From NCBI RefSeq assembly GCF_000744825.1, contig NZ_JQMR01000001.1, forward strand, positions 1,907,501-1,971,500: 64,000 nucleotides of DNA. The letters run 5' to 3'. The translations under genes and the position numbers were made by a program. Numbering within the stretch: the stretch's first letter is position 1; each line of letters opens with the position of its first letter. Positions 27,461 through 36,873 of the stretch are shown here, piece after piece. The notes under the pieces are model-generated. The model did no database searches. It worked only from the letters and a program-made list of their open reading frames with translations, and had not been told where the DNA came from. The stretch is from Carnobacterium mobile DSM 4848 (GTDB taxonomy: Bacteria; Bacillota; Bacilli; Lactobacillales; Carnobacteriaceae).

Positions 27461-29130
27461 CCTAAATAATTCATAGTTTTTCTGAAAGCTATCTAAAACC
27501 TTACAGTGAAGCCATTATTTCCTATATTTTACAACACCCTTTGGGTGTACAAAAAGAACCTCAATCTGTTATGGTTAAAGTGACTAAACTAAACCATGAA
27601 AGGGGTTCTCTCAATGGCTACATTACAGGAAAAACGCATAAATTTCAATCCTAAACTAACAGTTTCCAACACTGGTGGTAATCTTTCAACAAATGCCGGA
27701 TTGATTTTAGTAAAACAATTTATGGACTCACTTGGATTTTTAGAATTGGCCAAAAGCTTCCTTCAAATCAAAGATGACCGGACTTACTGGAGACACGACA
27801 ATATCTCCTTACTAGAACAACTTCTTTTCCAACTGATCTCTGGCTACGCTGCAGATTCATCAGCTAAATTATTGAAGGAAGATCCCATCTTCCAACTTAT
27901 TTTAAATAAAGAAACTGCTGCTTAACAACCTTCTCTTTCACATTTCTGGGACCGAATAGATAAAAAAAACAATCCGTCAATTCCAAGATTTGAATCAAGC
28001 TTTGATTGATAAAGTACGATTGAAGCGAAACACAACAGAGATGACCATTGATTTGGATTCTACTCATTCGGATACTTTTGGAAATCAAGAAGGAACGAAC
28101 TATAATGCCCACTATCAAACAAACGGTTACCACCCTTTAGTTGCTTTTGATGGGCTAACGGGCGACTTTTTAAAGGCAGAACTTCGTTCTGGAAATGTTT
28201 ATACATCAAACGGTGTAAGGGATTTTCTAAGGCCTTTACTCAATCATTACAGCCAGCAACTTCCTTGTACAACGATCCTTGTGCGTGGAGACAGCGGCTT
28301 TGCGACACCAGAAGTATATGAAACTTGTGAATTGAACGAAAGCTTTTATGTGATTCGTCTGAAAGCCAATGCTCAACTAGCAAAGTTAGCAGAATCATTC
28401 ATTTTAATTGGCGATGATCATCATTGGGAAGAAAAAGAAGTTCACTACTATTCTATGTCTTATCGAGCAAAAAGTTGGTCACAAGAACGTTGGGTTTGCA
28501 TCAAATCAACTAGAGAAGCAGGAGAGCTGATTTTTCGTCTTGAATATGTGATCACCAATTGTTCAGAAAATTTATCCGCTGAAAACATATTTTATACCTA
28601 TCAAAATCGCGGTACGATGGAGAACTTTATTAAAGAAGCAAAGAATGGATTCTATTTTGATAAAACCGATAGCTCAACTTTTCTGGAAAATCATGCTCGT
28701 ATGATGATAAGCCTATTGGCTTACAATATCGTTAACTTTATGCGAACACTTTTTTTATCGGCAAAAGAAGCGACACTTCAAATTGATACTCTCCGCTTGC
28801 ATTTATTTAAAGTAGCAGGAAAATTGGTACGAAGTAGCCGTAGATTGCTATTAAAACTGAGCACGACTCATGTCTTTCAAGATAGTTTCTATCAGTTGTT
28901 AGAAAAAATACAACAACTCTGCTGGTGACCATCCAAATGAATTTAAAAAAATTCATTTCTTTCAGGGAGTTCGTGCAGCCAAAATTAAGTAATACCCTAT
29001 CATTCAGCTCATCGTTTTACCTATTTTAACTTTTTCCATCCTTTAATGAATAAAAAAGTAAGTTAATTGGGATGGGCAGATGAAAAAAATAACTTTTACA
29101 GATAAATTTTAGAAGTATGAATTATTCAGG
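27461..29130 (+). mobile_element. IS1380-family element, copy 2 (defective)
   Basis: This 1670-bp direct repeat of the element at 18345-20011 has the same terminal inverted repeats and only scattered base differences. Flanking 4-mers do not match each other or those of copy 1, so no target duplication supports a simple insertion. Confidence 0.88.
27614..28928 (+). pseudogene. IS1380-family transposase, copy 2, stop plus frameshift
   Basis: This is the same protein as copy 1, but with different damage: a TCA-to-TAA change makes a stop at 27923-27925, and extra A residues near 27962 shift the frame. The C-terminal two thirds (27990-28928) is open and carries DLDSTHSDTFGNQEG and VRGDSGFATPEVYE. 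The two copies' lesions do not overlap. Confidence 0.9.
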
Positions 29131-29493
29131 TTGAAGCAACAGCACACTGGTTCTTCTCTCTTCATTGTATTTTAGATAATAATATTTTAGATAATAAAAA
29201 TCGAACCTTAAAAGAGCTCTTACATGCTCATTTTGGGTTCGATTTAGTAGTTTATAGATGAATTAACGCAGACTTGCCCCGCTTTCAGCTATTTTAAACT
29301 TCCTTATACAATTCTAAAAATAATCATAAACTATCTAGTTGAATAGTATTATTTCATAAATCTTCTTAAGACAAGTGAAAGAGTAAACCAAAAGAAGATA
29401 CTGATTAAGAAAAATATACTATTTTAGATTCGCGGTTAGATAGTAAATGATAACTAAATGAGATAGAATCATGTTAGAAAGGAGTTGTTAAAT
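29131..29493. other. 363-bp region before the RpiR regulator
   Basis: No gene seen. A hairpin with arms AAATCGAACC and GGGTTCGATTT (29198-29245) looks like an old terminator. The rest is AT-rich and should contain the rpiR promoter; AGAAAGGAG at 29476-29484 is its ribosome binding site. Confidence 0.5.
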
Positions 29494-30363
29494 TTGGTGC
29501 AAGTATTGAATAAGTTGAAGGACCAAACGAACTTTACAAATACAGAGATAAGAATTGCCAACTATATTATCCAAAATATCACCAAGATTCCTACGATATA
29601 TATTGAGGATTTAGCAAAGTTAACGTATACTTCTCACTCAACGATCATCCGTCTCTGTAAAAAAATGGGATACGATGGATTTAGAAGTTTTAAAGACGCC
29701 ATTTCAGGTATAGTTTACAGCCAATTGCATTTACCAAGCGAAGTAGATGCTAACTTTCCTTTTAATCCAGAGGATTTAACCATGGATATAGCTAAGAATA
29801 TGGCAAATTTAACGATTGATACGATAAAAAAAACATTGAATCAATTAGATGAAGATTTACTACAATCAGTGGCAGAAATCCTTTTCAAATCTAAGCATAT
29901 GTTTCTGTTTTCTCGTGGCGATTCACAAGTAAGAGCGAGAAGTTTCCAAAATAAATTAGTAAAAATTAATAAATTCGCTATCATTTCTGAAGAATATGCA
30001 GATGAGGCATGGAATGCTTCTAACCTTACTCCAAAAGACTGTGCTCTGTTTCTGTCTTATAGTGGAACTAGTCCGCAATATAAGCGTATGTTGCAACATT
30101 TTTCTAACAAAAAGATTCCAACTATTTTGATAACGGGAAATACAGAATCTGATTTGATTAAACTAGCTAACAAAACGATAGTAGTAGTCCAAGAAGAATA
30201 TGATTTTGTAAAGGTTGGGACTTTTGCATCACAAGTTGCCTTTCAATATGTATTAGACACGTTGTATTCTATTTTATATGCAAAAGAATACAGCAGCAAC
30301 TTGGAAAATTTAAAAGAAAAACAGTCACTGATTCAAAATGGGATTTTGTCAGAAGAACTATAA
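29494..30363 (+). CDS. MurR/RpiR family transcriptional regulator
   Basis: This 289-residue regulator has an N-terminal RpiR helix-turn-helix (FTNTEIRIANYIIQN, then SHSTIIRLCKKMGYDGFRSFK) and a C-terminal SIS sugar-phosphate binding domain (FSRGDSQVRARSFQ, LFLSYSGTSPQYKRML, ILITGN). Such proteins usually control amino-sugar or sugar-phosphate genes. No ATG is near the ribosome binding site; TTG at 29494 gives the best spacing, though TTG at 29485 or GTG at 29497 are possible. It converges on two oxidoreductase genes, which it may regulate. Confidence 0.86.
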   Translation: MVQVLNKLKDQTNFTNTEIRIANYIIQNITKIPTIYIEDLAKLTYTSHSTIIRLCKKMGYDGFRSFKDAISGIVYSQLHLPSEVDANFPFNPEDLTMDIAKNMANLTIDTIKKTLNQLDEDLLQSVAEILFKSKHMFLFSRGDSQVRARSFQNKLVKINKFAIISEEYADEAWNASNLTPKDCALFLSYSGTSPQYKRMLQHFSNKKIPTILITGNTESDLIKLANKTIVVVQEEYDFVKVGTFASQVAFQYVLDTLYSILYAKEYSSNLENLKEKQSLIQNGILSEEL

Positions 30364-30374
30364 CTCGTCCCTAT

Positions 30375-30399
30375 AGTGAAAAAGCACCTGTTTTTCACT
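30375..30399. terminator. Bidirectional terminator between rpiR and the oxidoreductase operon
   Basis: AGTGAAAAA pairs with TTTTTCACT over a 7-nt loop. It lies 11 nt after rpiR and just beyond the 3' end of the minus-strand gene, and is usable both ways. Confidence 0.75.
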
Positions 30400-30407
30400 T
30401 TAAACAT

Positions 30408-31385
30408 TCAGCCTAATGATATACCAGCAGAAGCTAATCCTTTATCTACAATAGACATGACCATCTCACTGTGATCAAGGTGGTTTGTCATCGTTTCAAC
30501 GTCAGATTCTCTTATGATTCTTTCAAATTCAATAAATTCTTCATACATCCGATGTGCATGAACTTTAAAATCAACAATTTCGCTCTTGTTTTGATGATTT
30601 ATTACAGTAAACTGGTCAATGCTGCTGGTAGGTCCTTCAATAATGATCGCTCCTTTATCGCCTTGAATAATGGTTCGTATCGGAGCTGTAGAATCTTTAG
30701 CGCCTATACAGACTACTTTTTTATCCCCATAATCCAGACTTAGGATGCCAGAAGTATCAATCCCGTTTTCAACATTTGCCAAGTAGCTGACTTTTTGAGG
30801 CTCTCCAAAAATACCCGTTACAAAATGGATGTTATAAATATTGATATCCATTAAAGCTCCACCACCCATTTTAGGATTGAAAGCCGGTAAGATGTCTCCT
30901 TTTTTGAAGGCATCATACCTTGATGAGTATTGTGAATAATTGCATTCAATAATTTTAATAGCTCCAATAGTACATATGGCTTCTTTCATTTTTTTGTAAT
31001 TGGTTAAATATTGATTGGTGATAGCTTCTAACAACATGACCTTGTTTGCTGAAGCCAGTTCTCTTAGTTCTTTCATTTCGGATAAGTTTAAGGTAAAAGG
31101 TTTTTCACATATAACATTTTTTTTATTAAGGATGGCTTGTTTAGCAAAAGAAAAATGCAAATGATTGGGCAATGCAATATAAACAGTATCGATATTCTGA
31201 TCGGTTAAACAATCAGAATAATTGGTTGTGACTTGCCGAATGCCGTATTTGTCTTTTAAAAGTTTCATTTTTTCACTACTTCTATTTGTTCCTACAATGG
31301 TCTCTAATTGGATCTCTGGAACATCACGGACCATAGTTAAAAAATCATTTACGATCATCCCAGAACCTATAATGGCTAGTTTCAT
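30408..31385 (-). CDS. Gfo/Idh/MocA family NAD(P)-dependent oxidoreductase
   Basis: This 325-residue two-domain dehydrogenase has an N-terminal Rossmann fold (AIIGSGMIVNDF, ALPNHLHFSFAKQA) with the family's catalytic CEKPFTLN, and a C-terminal alpha/beta sheet domain starting near residue 125 with MGGGALMDINIYNIH, which carries the usual His. AGAAGGG precedes the ATG. It follows a second member of the same family by 55 nt, so the two probably act on the same sugar or inositol-like compound. The substrate is unknown. Confidence 0.88.
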   Translation of the reverse strand: MKLAIIGSGMIVNDFLTMVRDVPEIQLETIVGTNRSSEKMKLLKDKYGIRQVTTNYSDCLTDQNIDTVYIALPNHLHFSFAKQAILNKKNVICEKPFTLNLSEMKELRELASANKVMLLEAITNQYLTNYKKMKEAICTIGAIKIIECNYSQYSSRYDAFKKGDILPAFNPKMGGGALMDINIYNIHFVTGIFGEPQKVSYLANVENGIDTSGILSLDYGDKKVVCIGAKDSTAPIRTIIQGDKGAIIIEGPTSSIDQFTVINHQNKSEIVDFKVHAHRMYEEFIEFERIIRESDVETMTNHLDHSEMVMSIVDKGLASAGISLG

Positions 31386-31440
31386 GATAACCCTTCTTTC
31401 TTAGTTGAGCGATGCTATTTTTTAAAAACAAATGGATAAA

Positions 31441-32457
31441 TTAATATTTCATACTTTGAATACCTTCTTCAAGTATTTCCAATTGACGAATCGTTTCTTC
31501 ATCTTTCACAGTCTTCTCTTTCCCATTAATAATAGACTCATATAACCCTTCATAAACATGACTGTAATTCCCAATTTCTGAAACGACTTTTTCTTCATGA
31601 TAAAGACCCTCATTATCTATATAGGTCACAGTACCGTAATGCTCTGGAGTATCTATCCCAAAATCGGCATGAGTGGGCATATAGAATAATTTTAGGTGTT
31701 CTTCTTGTCTATCTTTCTCTTGCTTGATAAACATGCCCTTCTTACCATACAGAACAAAACTTGGTCGTGGTTTTATTCTGAAGTAACTTGATTTAACAGA
31801 AACCTTTATTTTTGAATAGTAAAAGTCCAAGTCAAAATAATCATTCATTCGATTTGGGCCTAATAACTGTCTTACATCATAATGAATGAAGTCTGGATCT
31901 CCAAAATAGGAAAGAACTTGATCAATTGTATGGCATCCATGTCCATACAAATAGCTTGAAGCTGCTGAAAATTCTGTACTGTTTTCTGGAACTTCTGGTC
32001 TGAAATAATCATAATGCATTTCTACTTCTAGCAATTCACCGATCCTACCGCTTTCGATAACTTTTTGAGCAGTCAGAAAATCTGAATCGTAGCGTCTATT
32101 TTGGTAGCATTGAACGAGTAAGTTTTTTGATTTTGCTAACTCAAATAGTTCTCTTGCTTCTTCGGCAGTTTCGGTAAAAGGTTTTTCAACGAGTGTGTGT
32201 TTTCCTTTTTCTAGTGATAATTTTGCAAATTCAAAATGCAATGAACCCGGAAGACAAATTGCAACTAATTGAATTTCCGGATCATTCCAAATATCTTCTA
32301 AATTCGTTGTATAGTGGACTCCAGGAATTTTATCCCATGAGCTGTTTTCACGACGAGAATAGATCGTTTTCACTTTAACGTTCTCTGTTTTTAATGAAAA
32401 AGGTAAATGATAACGATTCGTACTTTTTCCATTTCCGATATAAGCCATTGTTAACAT
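31441..32457 (-). CDS. Gfo/Idh/MocA family oxidoreductase (second)
   Basis: This 338-residue dehydrogenase has YIGNGKSTNRYHLPF in the Rossmann N-terminus, CLPGSLHFEFAKLS and the active VEKPFTET, then the C-terminal domain with YLYGHGCHTIDQVL. The layout is that of the YdgJ/YvaA-like branch. AGGAGG lies before the ATG, with an extra A/T-rich spacer. It is first of the two-gene minus-strand operon. Upstream are a TATAAT (32489-32494 on the minus strand) and an ATGAGT/ACTCAT inverted repeat overlapping the -35 position. Confidence 0.87.
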   Translation of the reverse strand: MLTMAYIGNGKSTNRYHLPFSLKTENVKVKTIYSRRENSSWDKIPGVHYTTNLEDIWNDPEIQLVAICLPGSLHFEFAKLSLEKGKHTLVEKPFTETAEEARELFELAKSKNLLVQCYQNRRYDSDFLTAQKVIESGRIGELLEVEMHYDYFRPEVPENSTEFSAASSYLYGHGCHTIDQVLSYFGDPDFIHYDVRQLLGPNRMNDYFDLDFYYSKIKVSVKSSYFRIKPRPSFVLYGKKGMFIKQEKDRQEEHLKLFYMPTHADFGIDTPEHYGTVTYIDNEGLYHEEKVVSEIGNYSHVYEGLYESIINGKEKTVKDEETIRQLEILEEGIQSMKY

Positions 32458-32488
32458 AAAAAAACCTCCTATAGTATCTGATAGTTAG

Positions 32489-32526
32489 ATTATATAGGAA
32501 AATGAGTGAGATAAACCGTTACTCAT
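32489..32526 (-). promoter_or_regulatory. Promoter with operator-like repeat before the oxidoreductase operon
   Basis: On the minus strand TATAAT (32494-32489) lies about 30 nt before the gene, and an inverted repeat with arms ATGAGT (32502) and ACTCAT (32521) covers the -35 area. RpiR control is possible but unproven. Confidence 0.5.
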
Positions 32527-32558
32527 CCATTCAGGTTCCCATGTTCTTTTTTCTTCCA

Positions 32559-32608
32559 ACTAAATAGGTATATCCTGAACATGATGTTCAGGATATACCT
32601 ATTTAGTT
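32559..32608 (+). terminator. Long orphan palindrome with T run
   Basis: A perfect stem of about 25 bp (starting AACTAAATAGGTATATCC) with almost no loop is followed by eight T residues on the plus strand. No plus-strand gene ends upstream of it; the nearest gene is on the minus strand and starts at 32457. It may be a leftover terminator of a deleted gene or a cruciform regulatory site. The rest of 32458-32870 holds no recognised gene. Confidence 0.65.
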
Positions 32609-32870
32609 TTTTTTACAGGATCCTTTTATTTAAAAACAGCTTTTTTCTTCGTTAAACACTGTATCTTTAACTATGGCAAAATGAAACTGAATCTATTTTT
32701 TTATGAAACGATATCCCCGAAAATCCAAGAAGAAATAAAGAAGGAACAACAGGATCGTAGGTACGACAGATTTTTGAAGAGAAAGCAATAAAAAACGTAA
32801 AGATGTTCTTTGTTAGTGCTTTTGAAAATATGGTATATTTAAAAAAATTGAATAAAAGAAAGGAAAGCCT

Positions 32871-33515
32871 ATGCTGACAAAAGAAGCCGCTCAACACGTT
32901 ATCTATGAAATTATGAAACTTTATCCTAACGCTGTCCCAATGATGCACTACCAAAATCCTTTTCAATTGTTGATGGTCGTTATCTTAAGTGCGCAGGCAA
33001 CAGATGTCTCAGTCGCTAAAGTGAAAGACAAGTTATTCGAACGCTATCCCAATCCTCAAGCTGTTAGCGAATCTTCACCGGAAGAAATTGAACCATACAT
33101 AAAAACAGTCGGACTTTACCGGAACAAAGCAAAGTATATTTATAAAAGCAGCTGTCAATTACTTGAAAAATTTGATGGGGAAGTTCCAAATACACGCAAG
33201 GAACTGCAATCATTAACTGGAATTGGGCCTAAATCAGCTAATATACTATTGAATGTCGCCTTTAGCCAAGATGCTTTTGCAGTGGACACACATGTCGAAC
33301 GAGTTTGTAAGCATCACAAAATAGTAGAAGAAAATGCCACGCCCAAACAAATTGAAGAACGCGTGACAGAAATTATCCCAGCAAAATACTGGGGAAGAGC
33401 ACACCAGTCCTTGATCTCATTCGGAAGAGAAATATGCACGCCCAGAAATAAGAAGTGCCATGAGTATCCACAGTTGTATAAGGACTTAGAAGAAGAACCA
33501 GCTGATACTGTCTAG
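32871..33515 (+). CDS. nth: Endonuclease III-like DNA glycosylase/AP lyase lacking two Fe-S cysteines
   Basis: This 214-residue HhH-GPD repair enzyme removes oxidised pyrimidines and nicks the abasic site. The helix-hairpin-helix LTGIGPKSAN holds the catalytic Lys (residue 121) and VDTHVERV holds the catalytic Asp (139). The usual C-terminal 4Fe-4S loop C-X6-C-X2-C-X5-C is only half there: Cys189 and Cys196 remain, but Tyr199 and Asp205 stand where the other cysteines belong. GAAAGGAAAG precedes the ATG. Activity of the glycosylase fold is likely, but the cluster cannot form normally. Confidence 0.88.
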   Translation: MLTKEAAQHVIYEIMKLYPNAVPMMHYQNPFQLLMVVILSAQATDVSVAKVKDKLFERYPNPQAVSESSPEEIEPYIKTVGLYRNKAKYIYKSSCQLLEKFDGEVPNTRKELQSLTGIGPKSANILLNVAFSQDAFAVDTHVERVCKHHKIVEENATPKQIEERVTEIIPAKYWGRAHQSLISFGREICTPRNKKCHEYPQLYKDLEEEPADTV

Positions 33516-33745
33516 ATTTAGATACGGTTATTAAGCAGAAAGCAAAAAGAATCTGATCAAGCTGGGACACTAAAGTATTAGAAGTTTTATTAACGAGAAT
33601 ATAAAAATGGTTATTTTAAAAAGACAGATAAACGTTTAATTAACAGACTAATCTATTTGTTATTCTTGATCATGCTACCTATAATGAAAATAGAAGACGA
33701 ATACAAATAATGTATAAATTTCAGTGTTTTGAAAGGGGAATAATG

Positions 33746-34705
33746 ATGGGGTTATTAGTAGACGGCAAGTGGCATGATCAATGGTATGACACAGAAGGGA
33801 ATGGGGGACGATTCATACGGCAAGAGTCTCAGTTTCGCAATTGGATTACACCGGATGGCAGTGCTGGTCCAAGCGGAGAATCCGGGTTTAAAGCTGAACC
33901 AAATCGTTATCACTTATATGTAGCCTTAGCTTGTCCTTGGGCAAACCGTACGCTGATCATGCGTAAGTTAAAAGGATTGGAAGATATGATCTCAGTCTCT
34001 GTCGTGAATCCTTTAATGGCCGAAAATGGATGGACATTTGAACCAGAAGAAGGTGTGGTTCCTGATCCGGTGATTGATGCAACATTTCTCTATGAAGTAT
34101 ATACACATGTGGAACCCGACTATAGTGGACGTGTGACGGTACCTGTTTTATATGACTTGAAACAAAATAAAATCGTCAATAATGAATCTTCTGAAATTAT
34201 GCGGATTTTAAATTCAGCATTTGACGAAGTCGGCGCAAAAGAAGGCGATTATTACCCGGAAGAATTGCGTTCAGAAATTGATGAAATCAATGACAAAGTG
34301 TATCCTTCTGTTAACAACGGGGTATATAAGGCAGGATTTGCAACGAAACAAGAGGTTTACGAAGAAGAAGTTGCCAATCTCTTTGATGCTCTTGACGAAT
34401 TAGAAGAACGATTAGGCAAGAACCGTTATCTAGTGGGCGACCAAATCACCGAAGCAGACTGGAGATTATTTACGACCTTAATCCGTTTTGACAGTGTTTA
34501 CTACGGCCATTTCAAATGCAACATCAAACAACTAACGGACTACAAAAATCTCTGGCGCTACACAAGAGAATTATACAATTGGCCAGGCATAGCGGAGACA
34601 GTGAACTTTAAGCATATCAAAGAACACTATTACCGCAGCCACAAAAACATCAACCCGACAGGCATTGTTCCAGTAGGACCCGAATTGGATTTTAGTTTAG
34701 ATTAA
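33746..34705 (+). CDS. Glutathionyl-hydroquinone reductase-like (GST family) protein
   Basis: This 319-residue omega/Xi-class glutathione transferase of the YqjG/ECM4 type reduces glutathionyl-hydroquinones. It has the catalytic Cys in LACPWANRTLIMRKLKGL, the NNESSEIMRILN thioredoxin-fold end, and the C-terminal helical domain with ITEADWRLFTTLIRFD and the end ...NINPTGIVPVGP. The N-terminus MGLLVDGKWHDQWYDT matches the family start, so ATG at 33746 after AAAGGGG is preferred to ATG at 33743 or 33710. It is a single-gene unit by context. The thiol cofactor used here is not known. Confidence 0.92.
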   Translation: MGLLVDGKWHDQWYDTEGNGGRFIRQESQFRNWITPDGSAGPSGESGFKAEPNRYHLYVALACPWANRTLIMRKLKGLEDMISVSVVNPLMAENGWTFEPEEGVVPDPVIDATFLYEVYTHVEPDYSGRVTVPVLYDLKQNKIVNNESSEIMRILNSAFDEVGAKEGDYYPEELRSEIDEINDKVYPSVNNGVYKAGFATKQEVYEEEVANLFDALDELEERLGKNRYLVGDQITEADWRLFTTLIRFDSVYYGHFKCNIKQLTDYKNLWRYTRELYNWPGIAETVNFKHIKEHYYRSHKNINPTGIVPVGPELDFSLD

Positions 34706-34738
34706 AATAGATAGCAAGAGAGATAAAGGGGTCATTAC

Positions 34739-35584
34739 ATGAAAACTACTGCAATATGCTTTTTGATAGGAGCAATGGTTATTTTAGGAGTAACAGGTTG
34801 TGCAAATTTAGAAGGAAAAGACAACAGTATACTCGAAAATACAGGTGATTATGGTGTGTTTTTGAGTTTAGATGGAAGTGAAGCAATCGAAGCTAGTGAA
34901 GGTTACGAAACAGTCATTATTGATGCACAAAATCTCTCCGAAACAGAAATTGCTGAGATGCAAGATCGGGGACAAAAAGTTTATAGTTATTTAAATGTAG
35001 GATCATTGGAAACTTTCAGACCTTACTATGAAGAATTTCAGTATCTTACTTTGAGGCCTTACGAAAATTGGGAAGAAGAATATTGGGTCGATGTAACCAA
35101 TGAAGACTGGCAAAATTTTAGTGCCGTTACTTTAGCTAATGAACTACTTGATAAGGGAATTAATGGCTTTTGGATCGATAATGTAGATGTGTACTGGCAA
35201 TTTCAAAAAAAAGAAACGTATATTGGACTGGAAAAGATCTTAAAGACACTCATGAGCTATGGCAAACCGGTCCTTATTAATGGAGGAAATGAATTTGTTA
35301 GTGCATATTTACAGCAAAATCAGCAAATAGACGATATTTTGACTGGTGTAAACCAAGAAACCGTCTTTTCAGCTATTGATTTTGAGGAAGATAAGCTGAG
35401 TACTCAAACAAAAGAAAATCAAACCTACTACTTAAATTATTTAGATACAGTTGATAAAGCTGGGAAAGAGATCTATTTGCTTGAATACTCTACAAAAAAA
35501 GAGCTAGCTAAAGATGTCCATGATTATGCGACTAAAAGAGGCTGGGAGTATTATATATCCGATTCGGTTGAGTTGGATAATTGA
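34739..35584 (+). CDS. GH114-like lipoprotein (endo alpha-1,4 polygalactosaminidase-related)
   Basis: This 281-residue protein has a lipoprotein signal (hydrophobic ICFLIGAMVILGVTGC, lipobox GVTGC, Cys about residue 21). The body is a TIM-barrel of the GH114/DUF297 type: VIIDAQNL, KVYSYLNVGSLE, YWVDVTNEDW, GINGFWIDNVDVY (acidic catalytic candidates), VLINGG and EYSTKK. The family includes enzymes that cut galactosamine-rich exopolysaccharides. It should sit on the outer face of the membrane. No polysaccharide synthesis genes are near, so the target is unknown. Confidence 0.82.
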   Translation: MKTTAICFLIGAMVILGVTGCANLEGKDNSILENTGDYGVFLSLDGSEAIEASEGYETVIIDAQNLSETEIAEMQDRGQKVYSYLNVGSLETFRPYYEEFQYLTLRPYENWEEEYWVDVTNEDWQNFSAVTLANELLDKGINGFWIDNVDVYWQFQKKETYIGLEKILKTLMSYGKPVLINGGNEFVSAYLQQNQQIDDILTGVNQETVFSAIDFEEDKLSTQTKENQTYYLNYLDTVDKAGKEIYLLEYSTKKELAKDVHDYATKRGWEYYISDSVELDN

Positions 35585-35723
35585 ATCGAATTGGCTGGAA
35601 CAAAAGATGATAAGAAAAGGAATAGAGAGACAGTCGCTTTCTAAACAGTTAACATATAAAGTTTAATGTTAATAGTAAGAAATATTCGAGTTTCTATCGA
35701 AAAATAATAAGTTTTATTTATAT

Positions 35724-35770
35724 AAGAATCCCACGTGTCCTTTTATCCAAAAGAATATGTGGGGTTCTTC
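35724..35770 (+). terminator. Terminator after the GH114-like gene
   Basis: Arms AAGAATCCCAC and GTGGGGTTCTT with one G-T pair enclose a longer loop, followed by a T/C-rich run. The surrounding 35585-36073 has no recognised gene. Confidence 0.65.
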
Positions 35771-35960
35771 TCTTCTTTTTTATAAACAAAGGTCAAAAAT
35801 CAATGGGATTGCTGATTAGAGTCTACCACGGATAACATGTGCTTCTAATTCTTTTTAATCCATTATTTATTTCTTAATGGGCCAAGTAACTAGCAATCAC
35901 AGATAATGTTTCAGTGAGACATGGAGTAGATTTGAATTTTTTTATTTTCTCTATAGAGAT

Positions 35961-36001
35961 AAAAAAGTCTGTAGAAGTCATTGACTCCTGCAGACTTTTT
36001 T
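35961..36001. terminator. Bidirectional terminator after the DUF305 gene
   Basis: A poly-A flanked arm AAAAAAGTCTG pairs with CAGACTTTTTT with inner AGTCA/TGACT pairs. It lies about 70 nt beyond the minus-strand DUF305 gene's 3' end. Confidence 0.8.
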
Positions 36002-36073
36002 GAATTAACTGGTATATATCTAAAGGTTGTTGTCTTGGATAGTAATGGGATTAAGCAAAGATAAATCAGAATT

Positions 36074-36535
36074 TTACTCTGTTTCTCCATTCTTTTCAAT
36101 GTCTTCAATTAGTTTTTTCATTTCTGCAATTTCCTCTTTTTGAGTTTTAATAATGGTATCCCTTAGTTCTTGTACACGAGGATCAGATACATCTGCTCGT
36201 TCACTGGTTAGGATAGCAATTGAGTGATGAGGGATCATTGCTTTCATCCAAGAAGAATCATCAATAGTTGCTTGACTTCTTACCAACCAAAGTGAAATAC
36301 CAAATGAAAGAATAGAAATGCCTAAAATAATGTAATTCAATTTTTTCTTTTGATACATTTTCCACATAAACAGCAGCATGATAATAGCCATTACGGATCC
36401 CATCATAATAGAGATATAGACTCGAGTTTCACTAAACTCAAAATGAGACAGTTCAAAAAAATTGAAGAACATTAAAAAGTACATTACAACAATAGAGGTC
36501 AAAATCATTAAACCAAAACGAATGTAACTTTTCAC
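36074..36535 (-). CDS. DUF305 domain membrane protein
   Basis: This 153-residue protein has three hydrophobic segments in the first 95 residues and an extracytoplasmic C-terminal DUF305 helix pair with WMKAMIPHHSIAI, TSERADVSDPRVQELRD and IIKTQKEEIAEMK. The conserved MIPHH motif may bind metal; DUF305 proteins often travel with copper genes, but none adjoins here. The minus-strand ATG follows AAGGTGGAG. The function is not established. Confidence 0.85.
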   Translation of the reverse strand: MKSYIRFGLMILTSIVVMYFLMFFNFFELSHFEFSETRVYISIMMGSVMAIIMLLFMWKMYQKKKLNYIILGISILSFGISLWLVRSQATIDDSSWMKAMIPHHSIAILTSERADVSDPRVQELRDTIIKTQKEEIAEMKKLIEDIEKNGETE

Positions 36536-36873
36536 ACTATCTCCACCTTAAAGTATATAACTAACTAGACTAAAAATTTAGAGCACCGAAGTTGTATAAG
36601 TTAAATTCAAAGTAACATATAATGTTCCTCCTTGCTTATAATCGTAGACTGTTTCTATAAATGTATAGAAATTTGGAACGATTTCAGAAATGCAGAAGCT
36701 GATTTAGAAATAATTTAATTTTTAAAATTAGAGAATTATCCTAAATTCTCTATTGTTAGCACTAAAAACAGACAAATGGAATCAAACCAAAATGAATAAT
36801 GCAAACAATTGGAAATTTTATTAAAGAGGCGTTACCATGAAAGTAGATACAAATAAAGAAGGAGGAAATATTC
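36536..36873. other. 338-bp region upstream of gap with a possible 19-codon leader ORF
   Basis: AT-rich with no clear gene. A 19-codon frame (36837-36896, [19 protein letters not shown]) starts 8 nt after AAAGAGG and overlaps the gap start; its significance is doubtful. No CggR-type regulator precedes gap. Confidence 0.35.

Noticed and set aside
32681-32791. A 36-codon ORF (MKLNLFFYETISPKIQEEIK and on) before nth.
   Set aside because: No ribosome binding site and no recognisable family. It is in the AT-rich leader, so I do not call it a gene.
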